10,445 bases of DNA from an uncultured Bacilli bacterium (GTDB lineage: Bacteria; Bacillota_I; Bacilli_A; RF39; UBA660). Shown piece after piece: positions 1-6,601 of this stretch. The stretch spans positions 1 to 10,445 of the forward strand of contig CALVJE010000030.1 in NCBI GenBank assembly GCA_944331725.1. The letters run 5' to 3'. Position numbers and translations under genes: made by a program. The notes under the pieces were generated by a model, which saw nothing but the letters and a program-made list of their open reading frames with translations, did not search any database and was not told the DNA's origin. Numbering within the stretch: position 1 is the first letter of the stretch; every line of letters begins with the position of its first letter.

Positions 1-2
1 TA

Positions 3-32
3 AGTGTACTGTATAGAAGATATGTTTGTCAA
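3..32 (-). promoter_or_regulatory. Possible sigma-A promoter firing out of the left edge
   Basis: Read on the minus strand, a perfect -35 hexamer TTGACA (27-32) is followed after 18 bases by TACACT (3-8), four of six matches to the -10 consensus. It lies beyond the terminator of the Fic gene, so it would drive a minus-strand gene starting to the left of the window. The perfect -35 is the main support; the -10 is only fair and the target gene is not visible. Confidence 0.4.
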
Positions 33-72
33 TACATTTTTTCGATTTTCAAGTATAACTTTCCTATTATAT

Positions 73-115
73 AAAAAGAAAAAAGCTATAAAATTATATT
101 GTAATTATACAGCTT
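73..115 (-). terminator. Rho-independent terminator of the Fic gene
   Basis: On the minus strand the transcript forms an 8-bp stem AAGCTGTA/TATAGCTT (108-115 with 83-90, one G-U pair) around a 17-base AT-rich loop. A U-rich run (73-82, TTTTCTTTTT) follows at once. It starts about 20 bases after the Fic stop codon. The long loop makes it weaker than the rpoC and gapA terminators. Confidence 0.65.
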
Positions 116-134
116 ACATCTTACATCTTTAAAA

Positions 135-872
135 TTAATTTTGCATATCAATATCTACTTGTTCTAAAAGACTTTTATATTTCTCTAATTTCTCATCTAA
201 TCTATTTTGGCACTTTTTAAATACTGTTACTAAATCTTCACTATCGCCTGTTTTCTGGGCTTTATATAGGGCTTCTCTATATTCATCATCATACTTATCA
301 TCTATAGCAATTAGGTCAATATTCCATTCTAAACATTGTTTTAGAATAATAAATCTACCTATTCTACCATTACCATCTTGAAAAGGGTGAATTTTTTCAA
401 ATTTATAATGAAAATCTGCTATGTCTTTTAAGGTAACTGTTTCTAATTCATTATAGTCAGATAATAAATTAAACATTAAGTTATCAACTTCAACTGGTAA
501 AGCTAATTTTAAATCTACTCCTCTTAATTTGTTTTCATATTTTTTCCACATACCAATATTATGTATCTCATCATCAACTGTTCCTTTTTTTAGTATCTTA
601 TGCCAATTAAATAACATATATTTATCTAATAATTCGCTACTATCATTGATTACTTGGTCAAAGACTTCTAAAGAGTTTTTTGTTTCAATTATATCGTCTA
701 GAGAGTGGCTTCCTTCAACTTTCTTTTCAGTTAAAAGCTTTTCTAATTCATCTTTAGAAAAAGTACTTCCCTCTAAATGATTAGAGTGGTATAAAAAATC
801 TATTTTAAATTCTTTATATAGTGAGTTAGTAATTTTTGATAAATATTTCATCTTTATACTATTAATTTTCAT
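135..872 (-). CDS. Fic family protein AMP-transferase, class II (N-terminal inhibitory helix)
   Basis: This 245-residue protein carries the complete Fic core motif HPFQDGNGRIGR at residues 162-173. The catalytic His, the acidic metal ligand and the nucleotide-binding GNGRxGR are all intact. An N-terminal SNHLEG at residues 30-35 fits the (S/T)xxxE(G/N) inhibitory motif of class II Fic proteins, where the Glu (here E34) blocks productive ATP binding. Family knowledge therefore predicts transfer of AMP from ATP to a protein hydroxyl, held in check by its own helix; the target cannot be read from sequence. A typical DDEYREAL segment follows at about 195-202. There is no signal peptide or membrane segment, so it is cytosolic. 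Start: AGGTGATG sits just upstream (875-882), which favours this ATG over the one at codon 8. It is monocistronic, with its own -10 element and terminator, and no small antitoxin gene is adjacent, as expected when inhibition is built in. Confidence 0.93.
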   Translation of the reverse strand: MKINSIKMKYLSKITNSLYKEFKIDFLYHSNHLEGSTFSKDELEKLLTEKKVEGSHSLDDIIETKNSLEVFDQVINDSSELLDKYMLFNWHKILKKGTVDDEIHNIGMWKKYENKLRGVDLKLALPVEVDNLMFNLLSDYNELETVTLKDIADFHYKFEKIHPFQDGNGRIGRFIILKQCLEWNIDLIAIDDKYDDEYREALYKAQKTGDSEDLVTVFKKCQNRLDEKLEKYKSLLEQVDIDMQN

Positions 873-899
873 AACATCACCTACTCATTTGTTGTTTTA

Positions 900-905
900 A
901 TTATA
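900..905 (-). promoter_or_regulatory. -10 element of the Fic gene promoter
   Basis: A perfect TATAAT on the minus strand lies 27 bases upstream of the Fic start codon, giving a 5' leader of roughly 20 bases that holds the AGGTGA ribosome binding site. No good -35 is visible: TTCATT at 16-base spacing matches only three positions. The region between the spo0A terminator and this gene has no other obvious signal. Confidence 0.5.
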
Positions 906-930
906 CTATTAATTATTTTTAAATGAACGC

Positions 931-959
931 AAAATAAAAAGACTACTACTGCTCGTCTT
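931..959 (-). terminator. Probable terminator of spo0A
   Basis: Eleven bases after the spo0A stop the minus-strand transcript can fold a 5-bp stem AAGAC/GTCTT (955-959 with 939-943) around an 11-base loop that can close slightly further. TTTTTATTTT follows. The position and U-tract are right, but the stem is short, so some read-through into the Fic gene is possible. Confidence 0.5.
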
Positions 960-969
960 AATAATATTA

Positions 970-1746
970 TTACTGCCTAATTGCATCTTGATGAAATTCA
1001 AGACGAAGTTTATCTGCGACTGTGACAATAAATTCTGAATTAGTTGGTTTTGCTTTATCAATATCAACACTATGTCCAAAAATATCTTCCATTAACTGCC
1101 AATTACCTCTATTCCAACTTACTTCAATAGCGTGTCTTATAGCACGTTCAACACGAGATACTGTTGTATCAAATTTCTCTGCTATATCTGGATATAGTTC
1201 TTTAGTAATCCCGCCTATTACCTCAGGATGTTCATAAAGAACTGTTATACCTTCTCTTATATATTGATATCCTTTAATATGAGATGGTACACCTAATTCG
1301 TGAAGAATCTTTGTTATTGATACTTGTAAGTTATTATATTTCATATCAATAGTTTTCTTATCATAATCGTTCTTACTACTACACTCTAATATTCTTTTTT
1401 CTAGTTCTGTTAATTCAAAAGGTTTCAAGATGAAGTAACTAATACCTAATTCACTAGCTTCTCTTATAACTTCTTGAGTATTAAATGAAGTTAAGACAAT
1501 TACTTTTTTATCTAGTTTCTTTGCTTTCATATCTTTTAGTACACTCATACCATCTTTATTTGGCATAATAAGATCAAGAACAATTACATCATATTCATCC
1601 TGATCATTTTCTATTAGATTTAATCCTTCTATTCCATCATTTGCAGTTAAAGTTACTTCTATTTCTTTATTATCTTTAAAGTACTCCTTCACCATTTTAA
1701 CTAGTTCAATATTATCATCAATCATTAATACGTTGGTCTTTTTCAT
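970..1746 (-). CDS. spo0A: Stage 0 sporulation response regulator Spo0A
   Basis: This 258-residue protein closely follows Bacillus subtilis Spo0A in length and domain order. The N-terminal receiver domain has the acidic pair D10/D11, phospho-acceptor D58 in [12 protein letters not shown]86 and K108. The C-terminal DNA-binding domain contains the family signatures [38 protein letters not shown] and [20 protein letters not shown]. It is known as the master regulator of entry into sporulation, activated by phosphorylation and binding TGTCGAA-type 0A boxes. The frame stays open to an ATG five codons upstream (1761). However, the bases between the two ATGs are a strong ribosome binding site (GGAAGGAG) correctly spaced for the inner ATG at 1746, so I chose the inner one. 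It has its own sigma-A promoter and upstream 0A box, and is insulated from tpiA by a terminator. In endospore formers spo0A usually follows spoIVB; here it does not. Phosphorelay partners are not in the window. Confidence 0.97.
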   Translation of the reverse strand: MKKTNVLMIDDNIELVKMVKEYFKDNKEIEVTLTANDGIEGLNLIENDQDEYDVIVLDLIMPNKDGMSVLKDMKAKKLDKKVIVLTSFNTQEVIREASELGISYFILKPFELTELEKRILECSSKNDYDKKTIDMKYNNLQVSITKILHELGVPSHIKGYQYIREGITVLYEHPEVIGGITKELYPDIAEKFDTTVSRVERAIRHAIEVSWNRGNWQLMEDIFGHSVDIDKAKPTNSEFIVTVADKLRLEFHQDAIRQ

Positions 1747-1779
1747 TTTCTCTCCTTCCATATACTACCACGCATTTTA

Positions 1780-1807
1780 ATTATATAACAGAAAGATAAA
1801 TTGTTAA
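1780..1807 (-). promoter_or_regulatory. Sigma-A promoter of spo0A
   Basis: On the minus strand, TTAACA (1802-1807, five of six matches to the -35 consensus) and a perfect TATAAT (1780-1785) are separated by 16 bases. The predicted start is near 1773, giving a leader of about 27 bases that ends in the GGAAGGAG ribosome binding site. I saw no clear sigma-H promoter, the type used for spo0A induction in Bacillus. Confidence 0.75.
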
Positions 1808-1828
1808 AGAGTAAAAAAAGAAAGATTT

Positions 1829-1835
1829 TGTCGAA
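1829..1835 (+). promoter_or_regulatory. Perfect Spo0A box (TGTCGAA) upstream of spo0A
   Basis: TGTCGAA, set in TTTTGTCGAAAA, matches the B. subtilis 0A-box core in all seven positions. It is the only exact copy I found on either strand. It is about 21 bases upstream of the -35 and about 59 bases upstream of the predicted start, a position suited to an upstream activator or modulator. It abuts the U-tract of the tpiA terminator. Known biology supports autoregulation of spo0A; whether binding here activates or represses is not visible. Confidence 0.7.
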
Positions 1836-1871
1836 AAGAAAAAGTTTTAATCTTTAATAGTTAAAACTTTT
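1834..1871 (-). terminator. Rho-independent terminator of the pgk-GT-tpiA operon
   Basis: A perfect 11-bp stem AAAAGTTTTAA/TTAAAACTTTT (1861-1871 with 1840-1850) with a 10-base loop is followed on the minus strand by TCTTTT. It begins about 36 bases after the tpiA stop. The stem is almost purely A/T, so its strength depends on length. Being symmetric, the hairpin could also form on the opposite strand, but no gene points that way. Confidence 0.75.
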
Positions 1872-1907
1872 ACATATCCATTTCTTTCTTATTCGTTATA
1901 ATCTAGC

Positions 1908-2597
1908 CTATTGTAACTTATCAAGAAACTCTTGTAAAGAAGGAAGCTTTAAAGATATTCCTCCTAATAGAAAGCCATCTATATCTTTAACTTGTTTTAA
2001 TTCTTCAATATTATTTTCATTAGCACTACCACCGTATAATACTTTCTTTTGATATGTTTCTTTTAACATAGTAGTTACTTTTTCAATATCTTCATTTGTT
2101 GGAACAATACCTGTACCTATTGCAAATACAGGTTCATAGGCAATGATAAATTCTTTAGACTTATCTATATCACTTAGTAGATAGTCCATATCTTTTTTTA
2201 TTTTATCAACATATTTACCACTTTTATGTTCTTGTAGAGTATCTCCTATGCAGATAATTGGTATTAAATCATTAGAGAAGGCTTGTTCTAACTTTTGCTT
2301 ACTTATCTCTAGATTTTCATTCATCTTAGTTGTTCTTTCACTATGATTAATTAATGTGTATGTAGCTCCTAATGATTTAATGGCTTTAGCAGTAACTTCT
2401 CCTGTATATGCTCCCATTGTTTTACTACTTACATCTTCTGAAGCATATGTCATATTATTTGGCATTAATGGTAAATAACAAACACTTGGTATTAAAATCA
2501 TTTCATTGTTATAAGTATTTAAATTCTTATAATCTTCTAAATACTTTACTATTTCATCTTTAGTAAAATTACTCTTGTGATTTAAGGCTACTATCAT
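1908..2597 (-). CDS. tpiA: Triosephosphate isomerase, short divergent form
   Basis: This enzyme interconverts dihydroxyacetone phosphate and glyceraldehyde 3-phosphate in glycolysis. At 229 residues it is about 20 shorter than most bacterial enzymes. The catalytic set is intact: N6 and K8 (in ALNHKSNF, where most families have NWK), H85 in NHSERTTK, and E155 in AYEPVFAIGTG, which also carries the flexible loop 6. Phosphate-binding loops YGGSANENN (188-196) and GFLLGGISL (208-216) are present, as is GAYTGEVTA (62-70). Several usually invariant positions differ (W to H in NWK, G to N before HSER, W to F in loop 6), so the protein is divergent but predicted active. It starts 29 bases inside the 3' end of the glucosyltransferase gene, with AGAGGG as ribosome binding site, so translation is probably coupled. 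It ends with TAG, and a strong hairpin terminator follows. Confidence 0.93.
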   Translation of the reverse strand: MIVALNHKSNFTKDEIVKYLEDYKNLNTYNNEMILIPSVCYLPLMPNNMTYASEDVSSKTMGAYTGEVTAKAIKSLGATYTLINHSERTTKMNENLEISKQKLEQAFSNDLIPIICIGDTLQEHKSGKYVDKIKKDMDYLLSDIDKSKEFIIAYEPVFAIGTGIVPTNEDIEKVTTMLKETYQKKVLYGGSANENNIEELKQVKDIDGFLLGGISLKLPSLQEFLDKLQ

Positions 2598-3837
2598 TTT
2601 TCTTTCCCTCTTTCCATTTGTTTTTTAGTTTTTCCACAAGTCTTGTTGATAACGGTTGTTTCTTATTATGTTTTTTAATTGCAACTTTATAGACTTCTAA
2701 GATAGAGTCACCAAAACTAGATAAAGAATATTTTTTAATAGAGGATTGGGCTTTATCTGTTAAGTTTTCTAGTTCTAATTTATTAGTAGATAACTCTTCT
2801 ACTATTTCTAAGCATTCTTTTTCATCTTTAAAGATACGGCCATTAAAGTTATCTACAACTGCACTCTTAAAGGCATCATCATCAATACAGATTACTGGTA
2901 AGGATGCTGCTAAGGCTTCTATTACTGTTAACCCTTGAGTTTCTGTAGTTGAGGCAGTTATAAAAGCATTTGCTAAATGATAATAACTAGGCATATCTTT
3001 CCAAGATACTTTTCCTGTGAATATTATTCTATCTTGAAGATTTCTTTTCTTTACATCATCTCTATATTTCTCTTCATCAGGACCATAACCGACTATTAAT
3101 AGTTTTACATTTTTATTATTACATTTGTCTATTACATCTAAAAGAAAAAGAACATTTTTCTCTTGAGCAAGACGTCCTACAAATAATAAGACAAAATCTT
3201 TTTTCTTAAAACCTAAATAATGTTTTAGTTTCGCTACTTTTAATTTATCGCTATTTTCTTTATAAAATCTTCTAGCATCTAAACCTGTAGGAACTATATA
3301 TATATCTTTATCATAATGATATTCATCTCTAAATAAGTGATATGTCTTTACAGTTGGAACAATAAAAGCATCTGCTGTGTTATCACAATAAAATTTACTT
3401 ATGTATTCGACGGCTTTTTTACATCCTAAGTCAAAGTATTTAATATTTCTTGAAACATACCAAGTATAGTCTTTATACATTGTATGATAAGTATGAACTA
3501 AGGGAATATTATATTGTTTGGCAAATAGTCTTGCGAATATTCCCATACTAAGTTCTGTATGTGAATGAATTATTTCTAAATTCCAAGATTTTATCCTGTC
3601 AATTACTTTTAAAGGATAGATACTCGACATTCTATAATCATATATTCCTAAAGGGATACCAGGAATTCTTAATATTCTTTCTTTTTCATCATAATCATAG
3701 GTCTTACTATCTTGCCCTACGGTAACTATATAGACAGTATGACCTTTTTGTTCAAGGGCTTTCTTTAGAGTTTCAACACTAGTTACAACTCCATTAACTG
3801 AAGGTACATAAGCATCTGTAAATAGACCTATTCTCAT
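2569..3837 (-). CDS. GT4 glycosyltransferase, probable 1,2-diacylglycerol 3-glucosyltransferase
   Basis: This 422-residue GT-B fold enzyme starts with MRIGLFTDAYVPSVNGV, close to the start of alpha-monoglucosyldiacylglycerol synthases from Streptococcus and Acholeplasma as I recall them. Other shared segments are HSHTELSMGIFARLFA (91-106), HTYHTMYKDY (115-124), VPTGLD (182-187), FVGRLAQEKN (219-228) and the catalytic EX7E motif with E299 and E307 in TETQGLTVIEALA. Family knowledge predicts transfer of glucose from UDP-glucose to diacylglycerol on the inner face of the cytoplasmic membrane, making the glycolipid used for bilayer balance or as a lipoteichoic-acid anchor. The last 35 residues are strongly basic (KKHNKKQ, KLKNKWKEGKK), suitable for binding acidic lipids. 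AAAGGAGGAG is an ideal ribosome binding site. It follows pgk by 24 bases and overlaps tpiA by 29. A different GT4 lipid or sugar acceptor cannot be excluded. Confidence 0.85.
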   Translation of the reverse strand: MRIGLFTDAYVPSVNGVVTSVETLKKALEQKGHTVYIVTVGQDSKTYDYDEKERILRIPGIPLGIYDYRMSSIYPLKVIDRIKSWNLEIIHSHTELSMGIFARLFAKQYNIPLVHTYHTMYKDYTWYVSRNIKYFDLGCKKAVEYISKFYCDNTADAFIVPTVKTYHLFRDEYHYDKDIYIVPTGLDARRFYKENSDKLKVAKLKHYLGFKKKDFVLLFVGRLAQEKNVLFLLDVIDKCNNKNVKLLIVGYGPDEEKYRDDVKKRNLQDRIIFTGKVSWKDMPSYYHLANAFITASTTETQGLTVIEALAASLPVICIDDDAFKSAVVDNFNGRIFKDEKECLEIVEELSTNKLELENLTDKAQSSIKKYSLSSFGDSILEVYKVAIKKHNKKQPLSTRLVEKLKNKWKEGKKNDSSLKSQE

Positions 3838-3861
3838 AATTTCTCCTCCTTTAGTAATATT

Positions 3862-5040
3862 TTATTTTTCAGGGATATTTTTTAACCCTGGTAATTCTTT
3901 TCCTTCTAGATATTCTAGAGTAGCACCACCACCAGTTGAGATATGATATAGTTTATCTGTAACGTTACAAGATGTAGCGGCTGCAACGATATCTCCACCA
4001 CCAAGGACTGTTTTAGCATCAGTTTCTGTTAAGTAAGTTAATACATCATTTGTACCTTTAACATAATTCTTAAATTCATAAACTCCTAGTGGTCCATTCC
4101 ACATAATGGTTTTAGCATTTGATAAGTTATTTTTAAAGATATTTACTGTATTAGGACCAATATCTAAGCCCATATCATTATCAGTTAGTTCTGTTATATC
4201 TTTAACAGTTCCTTCAGTATCCTCATATTTATCATTACAAACTACATCTACTGGTAATATTATTTTATCTTCATTTTCTTTTAATATTTTTTTACAGAAG
4301 TCAAGGGACTCTTCATCTAATAGAGAATTACCAATATTATATCCTTCTGCTTTTAAGAAAGTAAAAGCCATACCTCCGCCGATTAGGATCTTATCACATT
4401 TAGGAAGTAAATTTTCAATTAGACCGATCTTATCACTTACTTTAGCACCTCCTAATATTATCATAAATGGTCTATCAGGATTAAAAAGATAAGATAAGGC
4501 GTTTAATTCTTTTTCTACAAGCAGTCCTACACAACTTGGTATGTAAGTACTTATACCTACATTTGAAGCGTGAGCACGATGTAGAGTACCAAAAGCATCA
4601 TTAACAAAGATATCTCCTAAACTTGACCAATATTTAGCAAGTTCCATATCACAACCACTTTCTTTTTTACCATCTAAATCTTCATAACGAGTATTTTGCA
4701 TTAAGATAATATCGCCATCTTTCATATTAGAAGTAGCATTTTCTAACTCTTCACCTCTTGTAGAGTCTATAAAAGTTACATTTTTATCTAATAGTTCACT
4801 TAGTCTTGTTGCAACAACACTTAGATTGTTTTTAACTTTATCTTCTTCTGTTTTTACACGTCCTAAGTGCGACATTAATATTAGTTTAGCATTATGTTCT
4901 AAGCAGTATTTAATAGTAGGTAAACTTTTTACTATTCTTGTATCGTCTTTAATTCTCCCTTCTTTTATAGGTACATTAAAATCACATCTAATTATTACTT
5001 TTTTATTATCAATATTTAAATCTTTAACAGTTTTTTTCAT
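3862..5040 (-). CDS. pgk: Phosphoglycerate kinase
   Basis: This cytosolic kinase transfers phosphate from 1,3-bisphosphoglycerate to ADP, the first ATP-yielding step of lower glycolysis. The 392 residues match the usual bacterial length. Motifs in order: the substrate-binding RCDFNVPIKEGRI (18-30), LMSHLGR (55-61), NDAFGTLHRAHAS (147-159), nucleotide-domain GGAKVSDK (197-204), GGGMAFTFLKAEGYNIG (221-237), MWNGPLGVYEF (313-323), GGGDIVAA (347-354), and HISTGGGATLEYLEGKELPG (366-385). No key residue looks lost. An AGGAGG ribosome binding site lies 9 bases before the ATG. It is the first gene of the pgk-glucosyltransferase-tpiA operon, driven by an extended -10 promoter about 60 bases upstream. 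A separate minus-strand gene of unknown function stands between it and gapA, its usual neighbour. Confidence 0.98.
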   Translation of the reverse strand: MKKTVKDLNIDNKKVIIRCDFNVPIKEGRIKDDTRIVKSLPTIKYCLEHNAKLILMSHLGRVKTEEDKVKNNLSVVATRLSELLDKNVTFIDSTRGEELENATSNMKDGDIILMQNTRYEDLDGKKESGCDMELAKYWSSLGDIFVNDAFGTLHRAHASNVGISTYIPSCVGLLVEKELNALSYLFNPDRPFMIILGGAKVSDKIGLIENLLPKCDKILIGGGMAFTFLKAEGYNIGNSLLDEESLDFCKKILKENEDKIILPVDVVCNDKYEDTEGTVKDITELTDNDMGLDIGPNTVNIFKNNLSNAKTIMWNGPLGVYEFKNYVKGTNDVLTYLTETDAKTVLGGGDIVAAATSCNVTDKLYHISTGGGATLEYLEGKELPGLKNIPEK

Positions 5041-5102
5041 ATATATAATCCTCCTAATAATATTGTAGTCTTTTTCTTATATTTTTTCAATATTCCTCTT
5101 AG

Positions 5103-5111
5103 ATTATAACA
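5103..5111 (-). promoter_or_regulatory. Extended -10 promoter of the pgk operon
   Basis: TGTTATAAT on the minus strand combines a perfect TATAAT (5103-5108) with the upstream TG of an extended -10. The expected -35 position falls in the U-tract of the preceding terminator and has no good hexamer, which extended -10 promoters tolerate. The leader would be about 55 bases and carries AGGAGG; no riboswitch-like fold was apparent. Confidence 0.6.
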
Positions 5112-5120
5112 ACTTTGTAA

Positions 5121-5146
5121 GAAAAAAGAAAAAGAGTTTGTCTCTT
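5121..5146 (-). terminator. Probable terminator of the unknown 455-residue gene
   Basis: On the minus strand AAGAG-ACAAA-CTCTT (5142-5146 with 5132-5136) forms a 5-bp stem, followed by TTTCTTTTTTC. The stem begins within the gene's stop codon. It is short, so partial read-through into pgk is possible. Confidence 0.5.
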
Positions 5147-6512
5147 ATTTTAAAACTTTTTGATGAGATACTCCTTCTTCCTTTATTAAATTTTGATATA
5201 TGGCTTTTTTTCCCTCGTATTCCCATATCTCTAATTGCTTATCTAATCTATCTTTATTACTTTCTAAATATGTCCTAAATTCTTCATCATATTCTTTTGT
5301 TATTTTGTAAAAATCTATTGTGTCTTCTTTTATTTTTCTTTCTATGAATGCTGGAGGTAATTCTTCTTCTACTTTTGTTTCTGAATCAACAACAGGAATT
5401 TTTTTACCAGTTAATATCTCATAAGCTGCTTCTGGATGACTCTTATTATACTTAACATATATTTCATAGTTCACCATAAATGATGAATGTTCTATTCGAC
5501 GACTAGAATTTGTATTAAAGGCTGTTATTTCTCCACTTATTGATACTCTCTTTAAAGCTGCCTTATAAATTTTAGGAACTTCCTCTTCTTTAAGCTCTAG
5601 GTCTTTAGATGATGAAGTTATTGCATTATCATCTAAAGACTCTTTTTTTAAACCTATTAGTTTCATAATTTTTTTTAGTAAATTTATATATATATTAAGA
5701 ATTTTATTTTCATTTATAGATATTGTTTGATTGTTTTGACAATTTAATTCTTTACTACTTACAACATCTTCATTATCAAGTGCTTCTTGGTTGTTTTTAT
5801 TATTTATTTTTTTTCTTCTTAATTGTTCCAGTCTTTCATCTAATGGAATAAAGTTTTTATTATCTTTTTCTACTATTTTCTCTATTAAATATCCATCAAA
5901 ATATTTATTTGTTTTGTTTATACTATATTTATGTAAATCAATATCTAAATATTTACAAACGTGTTCATAAATTGGTAGTGCTTTTATTATTATTCCATTA
6001 TATGGCCTTATAATATATAACATATTAGTAGTAAATTTTTGACTATATTCTACTTTTATTATTTTGTATGTTAGTTCTGCTAAAGGCATAATACAATCTT
6101 TTTTTATAACACTTGAAAAATATGGTATTATTCTTTGAATATAGTCTTCTAATTTTTTGGTATCTATATCATAATTTAAATTTTCATTTCCCTCTTCTAA
6201 TAATAGGTTTAAATTTTCATCTTTTTCTTTATCAATATGTAGATTATTTTTAGCTTCTTCAAATATTTTTACCATACTTTCATATCTTTTTTCTAATTGT
6301 TCAGCAAGACCTGGTTTAAAGGCATAGCCACATACTGTTCTATCAAAATCTCTTTCTAATTTTAAATTACCTTCAATACCTTTAACTTTTCCTATTATTA
6401 CTTTATAATATTCACAATTATAACCTTGTTGCTCTAGCTCTAATATTTTCTTTGTCATTTTTTCTATTATTTCAAAACATCTAGCTTTTTCTTTTGTATT
6501 TACTGTCATCAT
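5145..6512 (-). CDS. Protein of unknown function, 455 residues
   Basis: I do not recognise this protein. It is rich in Lys, Glu, Asn and Ile, with no signal peptide and no clear membrane segment, so it is probably cytosolic. The N-terminal part (about 1-120) is charged and largely helical, with a Cys-containing GYAFKPG patch. The middle (about 120-225) is a more hydrophobic, probably folded region containing LTYKIIKVEY and LYIIRPYNGIIIKALP. Residues 230-320 are low-complexity, Asn/Ser/Glu-rich and broken by a hydrophobic stretch (ILNIYINLLKKIMKLIGL). The C-terminal part (about 315-455) looks folded again, with SFMVNYEIYVKYNKSHPEAAYEILTG (cited here only as 345-370) and an acidic, Trp-containing tail. 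The frame is open to a GTG four codons earlier (6524), but that GTG lies inside the AGAGGTG ribosome binding site. The ATG at 6512 (or the next codon) is therefore the likely start. It is monocistronic between gapA and pgk operons, with its own promoter and terminator. The long frame, good ribosome binding site and promoter argue for a real gene. Confidence 0.85.
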   Translation of the reverse strand: MMTVNTKEKARCFEIIEKMTKKILELEQQGYNCEYYKVIIGKVKGIEGNLKLERDFDRTVCGYAFKPGLAEQLEKRYESMVKIFEEAKNNLHIDKEKDENLNLLLEEGNENLNYDIDTKKLEDYIQRIIPYFSSVIKKDCIMPLAELTYKIIKVEYSQKFTTNMLYIIRPYNGIIIKALPIYEHVCKYLDIDLHKYSINKTNKYFDGYLIEKIVEKDNKNFIPLDERLEQLRRKKINNKNNQEALDNEDVVSSKELNCQNNQTISINENKILNIYINLLKKIMKLIGLKKESLDDNAITSSSKDLELKEEEVPKIYKAALKRVSISGEITAFNTNSSRRIEHSSFMVNYEIYVKYNKSHPEAAYEILTGKKIPVVDSETKVEEELPPAFIERKIKEDTIDFYKITKEYDEEFRTYLESNKDRLDKQLEIWEYEGKKAIYQNLIKEEGVSHQKVLK

Positions 6513-6540
6513 CTTTAAGAACACCTCTTTTACATTTTTT

Positions 6541-6568
6541 ATTATAATATACTTTTAAAAAATGTAAA
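6541..6568 (-). promoter_or_regulatory. Sigma-A promoter of the unknown 455-residue gene
   Basis: TTTACA (6563-6568, five of six -35 matches) and a perfect TATAAT (6541-6546) are separated by 16 bases on the minus strand. The -35 sits inside the U-tract of the gapA terminator. The predicted leader is about 20 bases and contains AGAGGTG. Confidence 0.7.
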
Positions 6569-6593
6569 GAAAAAGATATGTTTTTCCATATCT
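6566..6593 (-). terminator. Rho-independent terminator of the gapA operon
   Basis: A perfect 7-bp stem AGATATG/CATATCT (6587-6593 with 6574-6580) with a 6-base loop is followed on the minus strand by TTTTCTTT. It begins 8 bases past the gapA stop codon. Confidence 0.8.
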
Positions 6594-6601
6594 CATATCT
6601 T

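Noticed and set aside
113..129. Tandem TTACATC repeat after the Fic gene
   Set aside because: Two 7-base copies in AT-rich DNA with no further units; not enough for a repeat element or CRISPR.
529..780. Plus-strand open frame of 83 codons inside the Fic gene
   Set aside because: It lies wholly antisense to a gene with an intact Fic motif, its product is a low-complexity Ser/Phe-rich string, and it has no convincing ribosome binding site.
3405..3411. 0A-box-like TTCGACG (also near 5496-5502)
   Set aside because: One mismatch to the 0A core and inside coding sequences away from promoters; likely chance.
4106..4492. Plus-strand open frame of 128 codons inside pgk
   Set aside because: It is antisense to the conserved nucleotide-binding domain of Pgk; its length reflects the codon bias of the real gene and the product resembles nothing.
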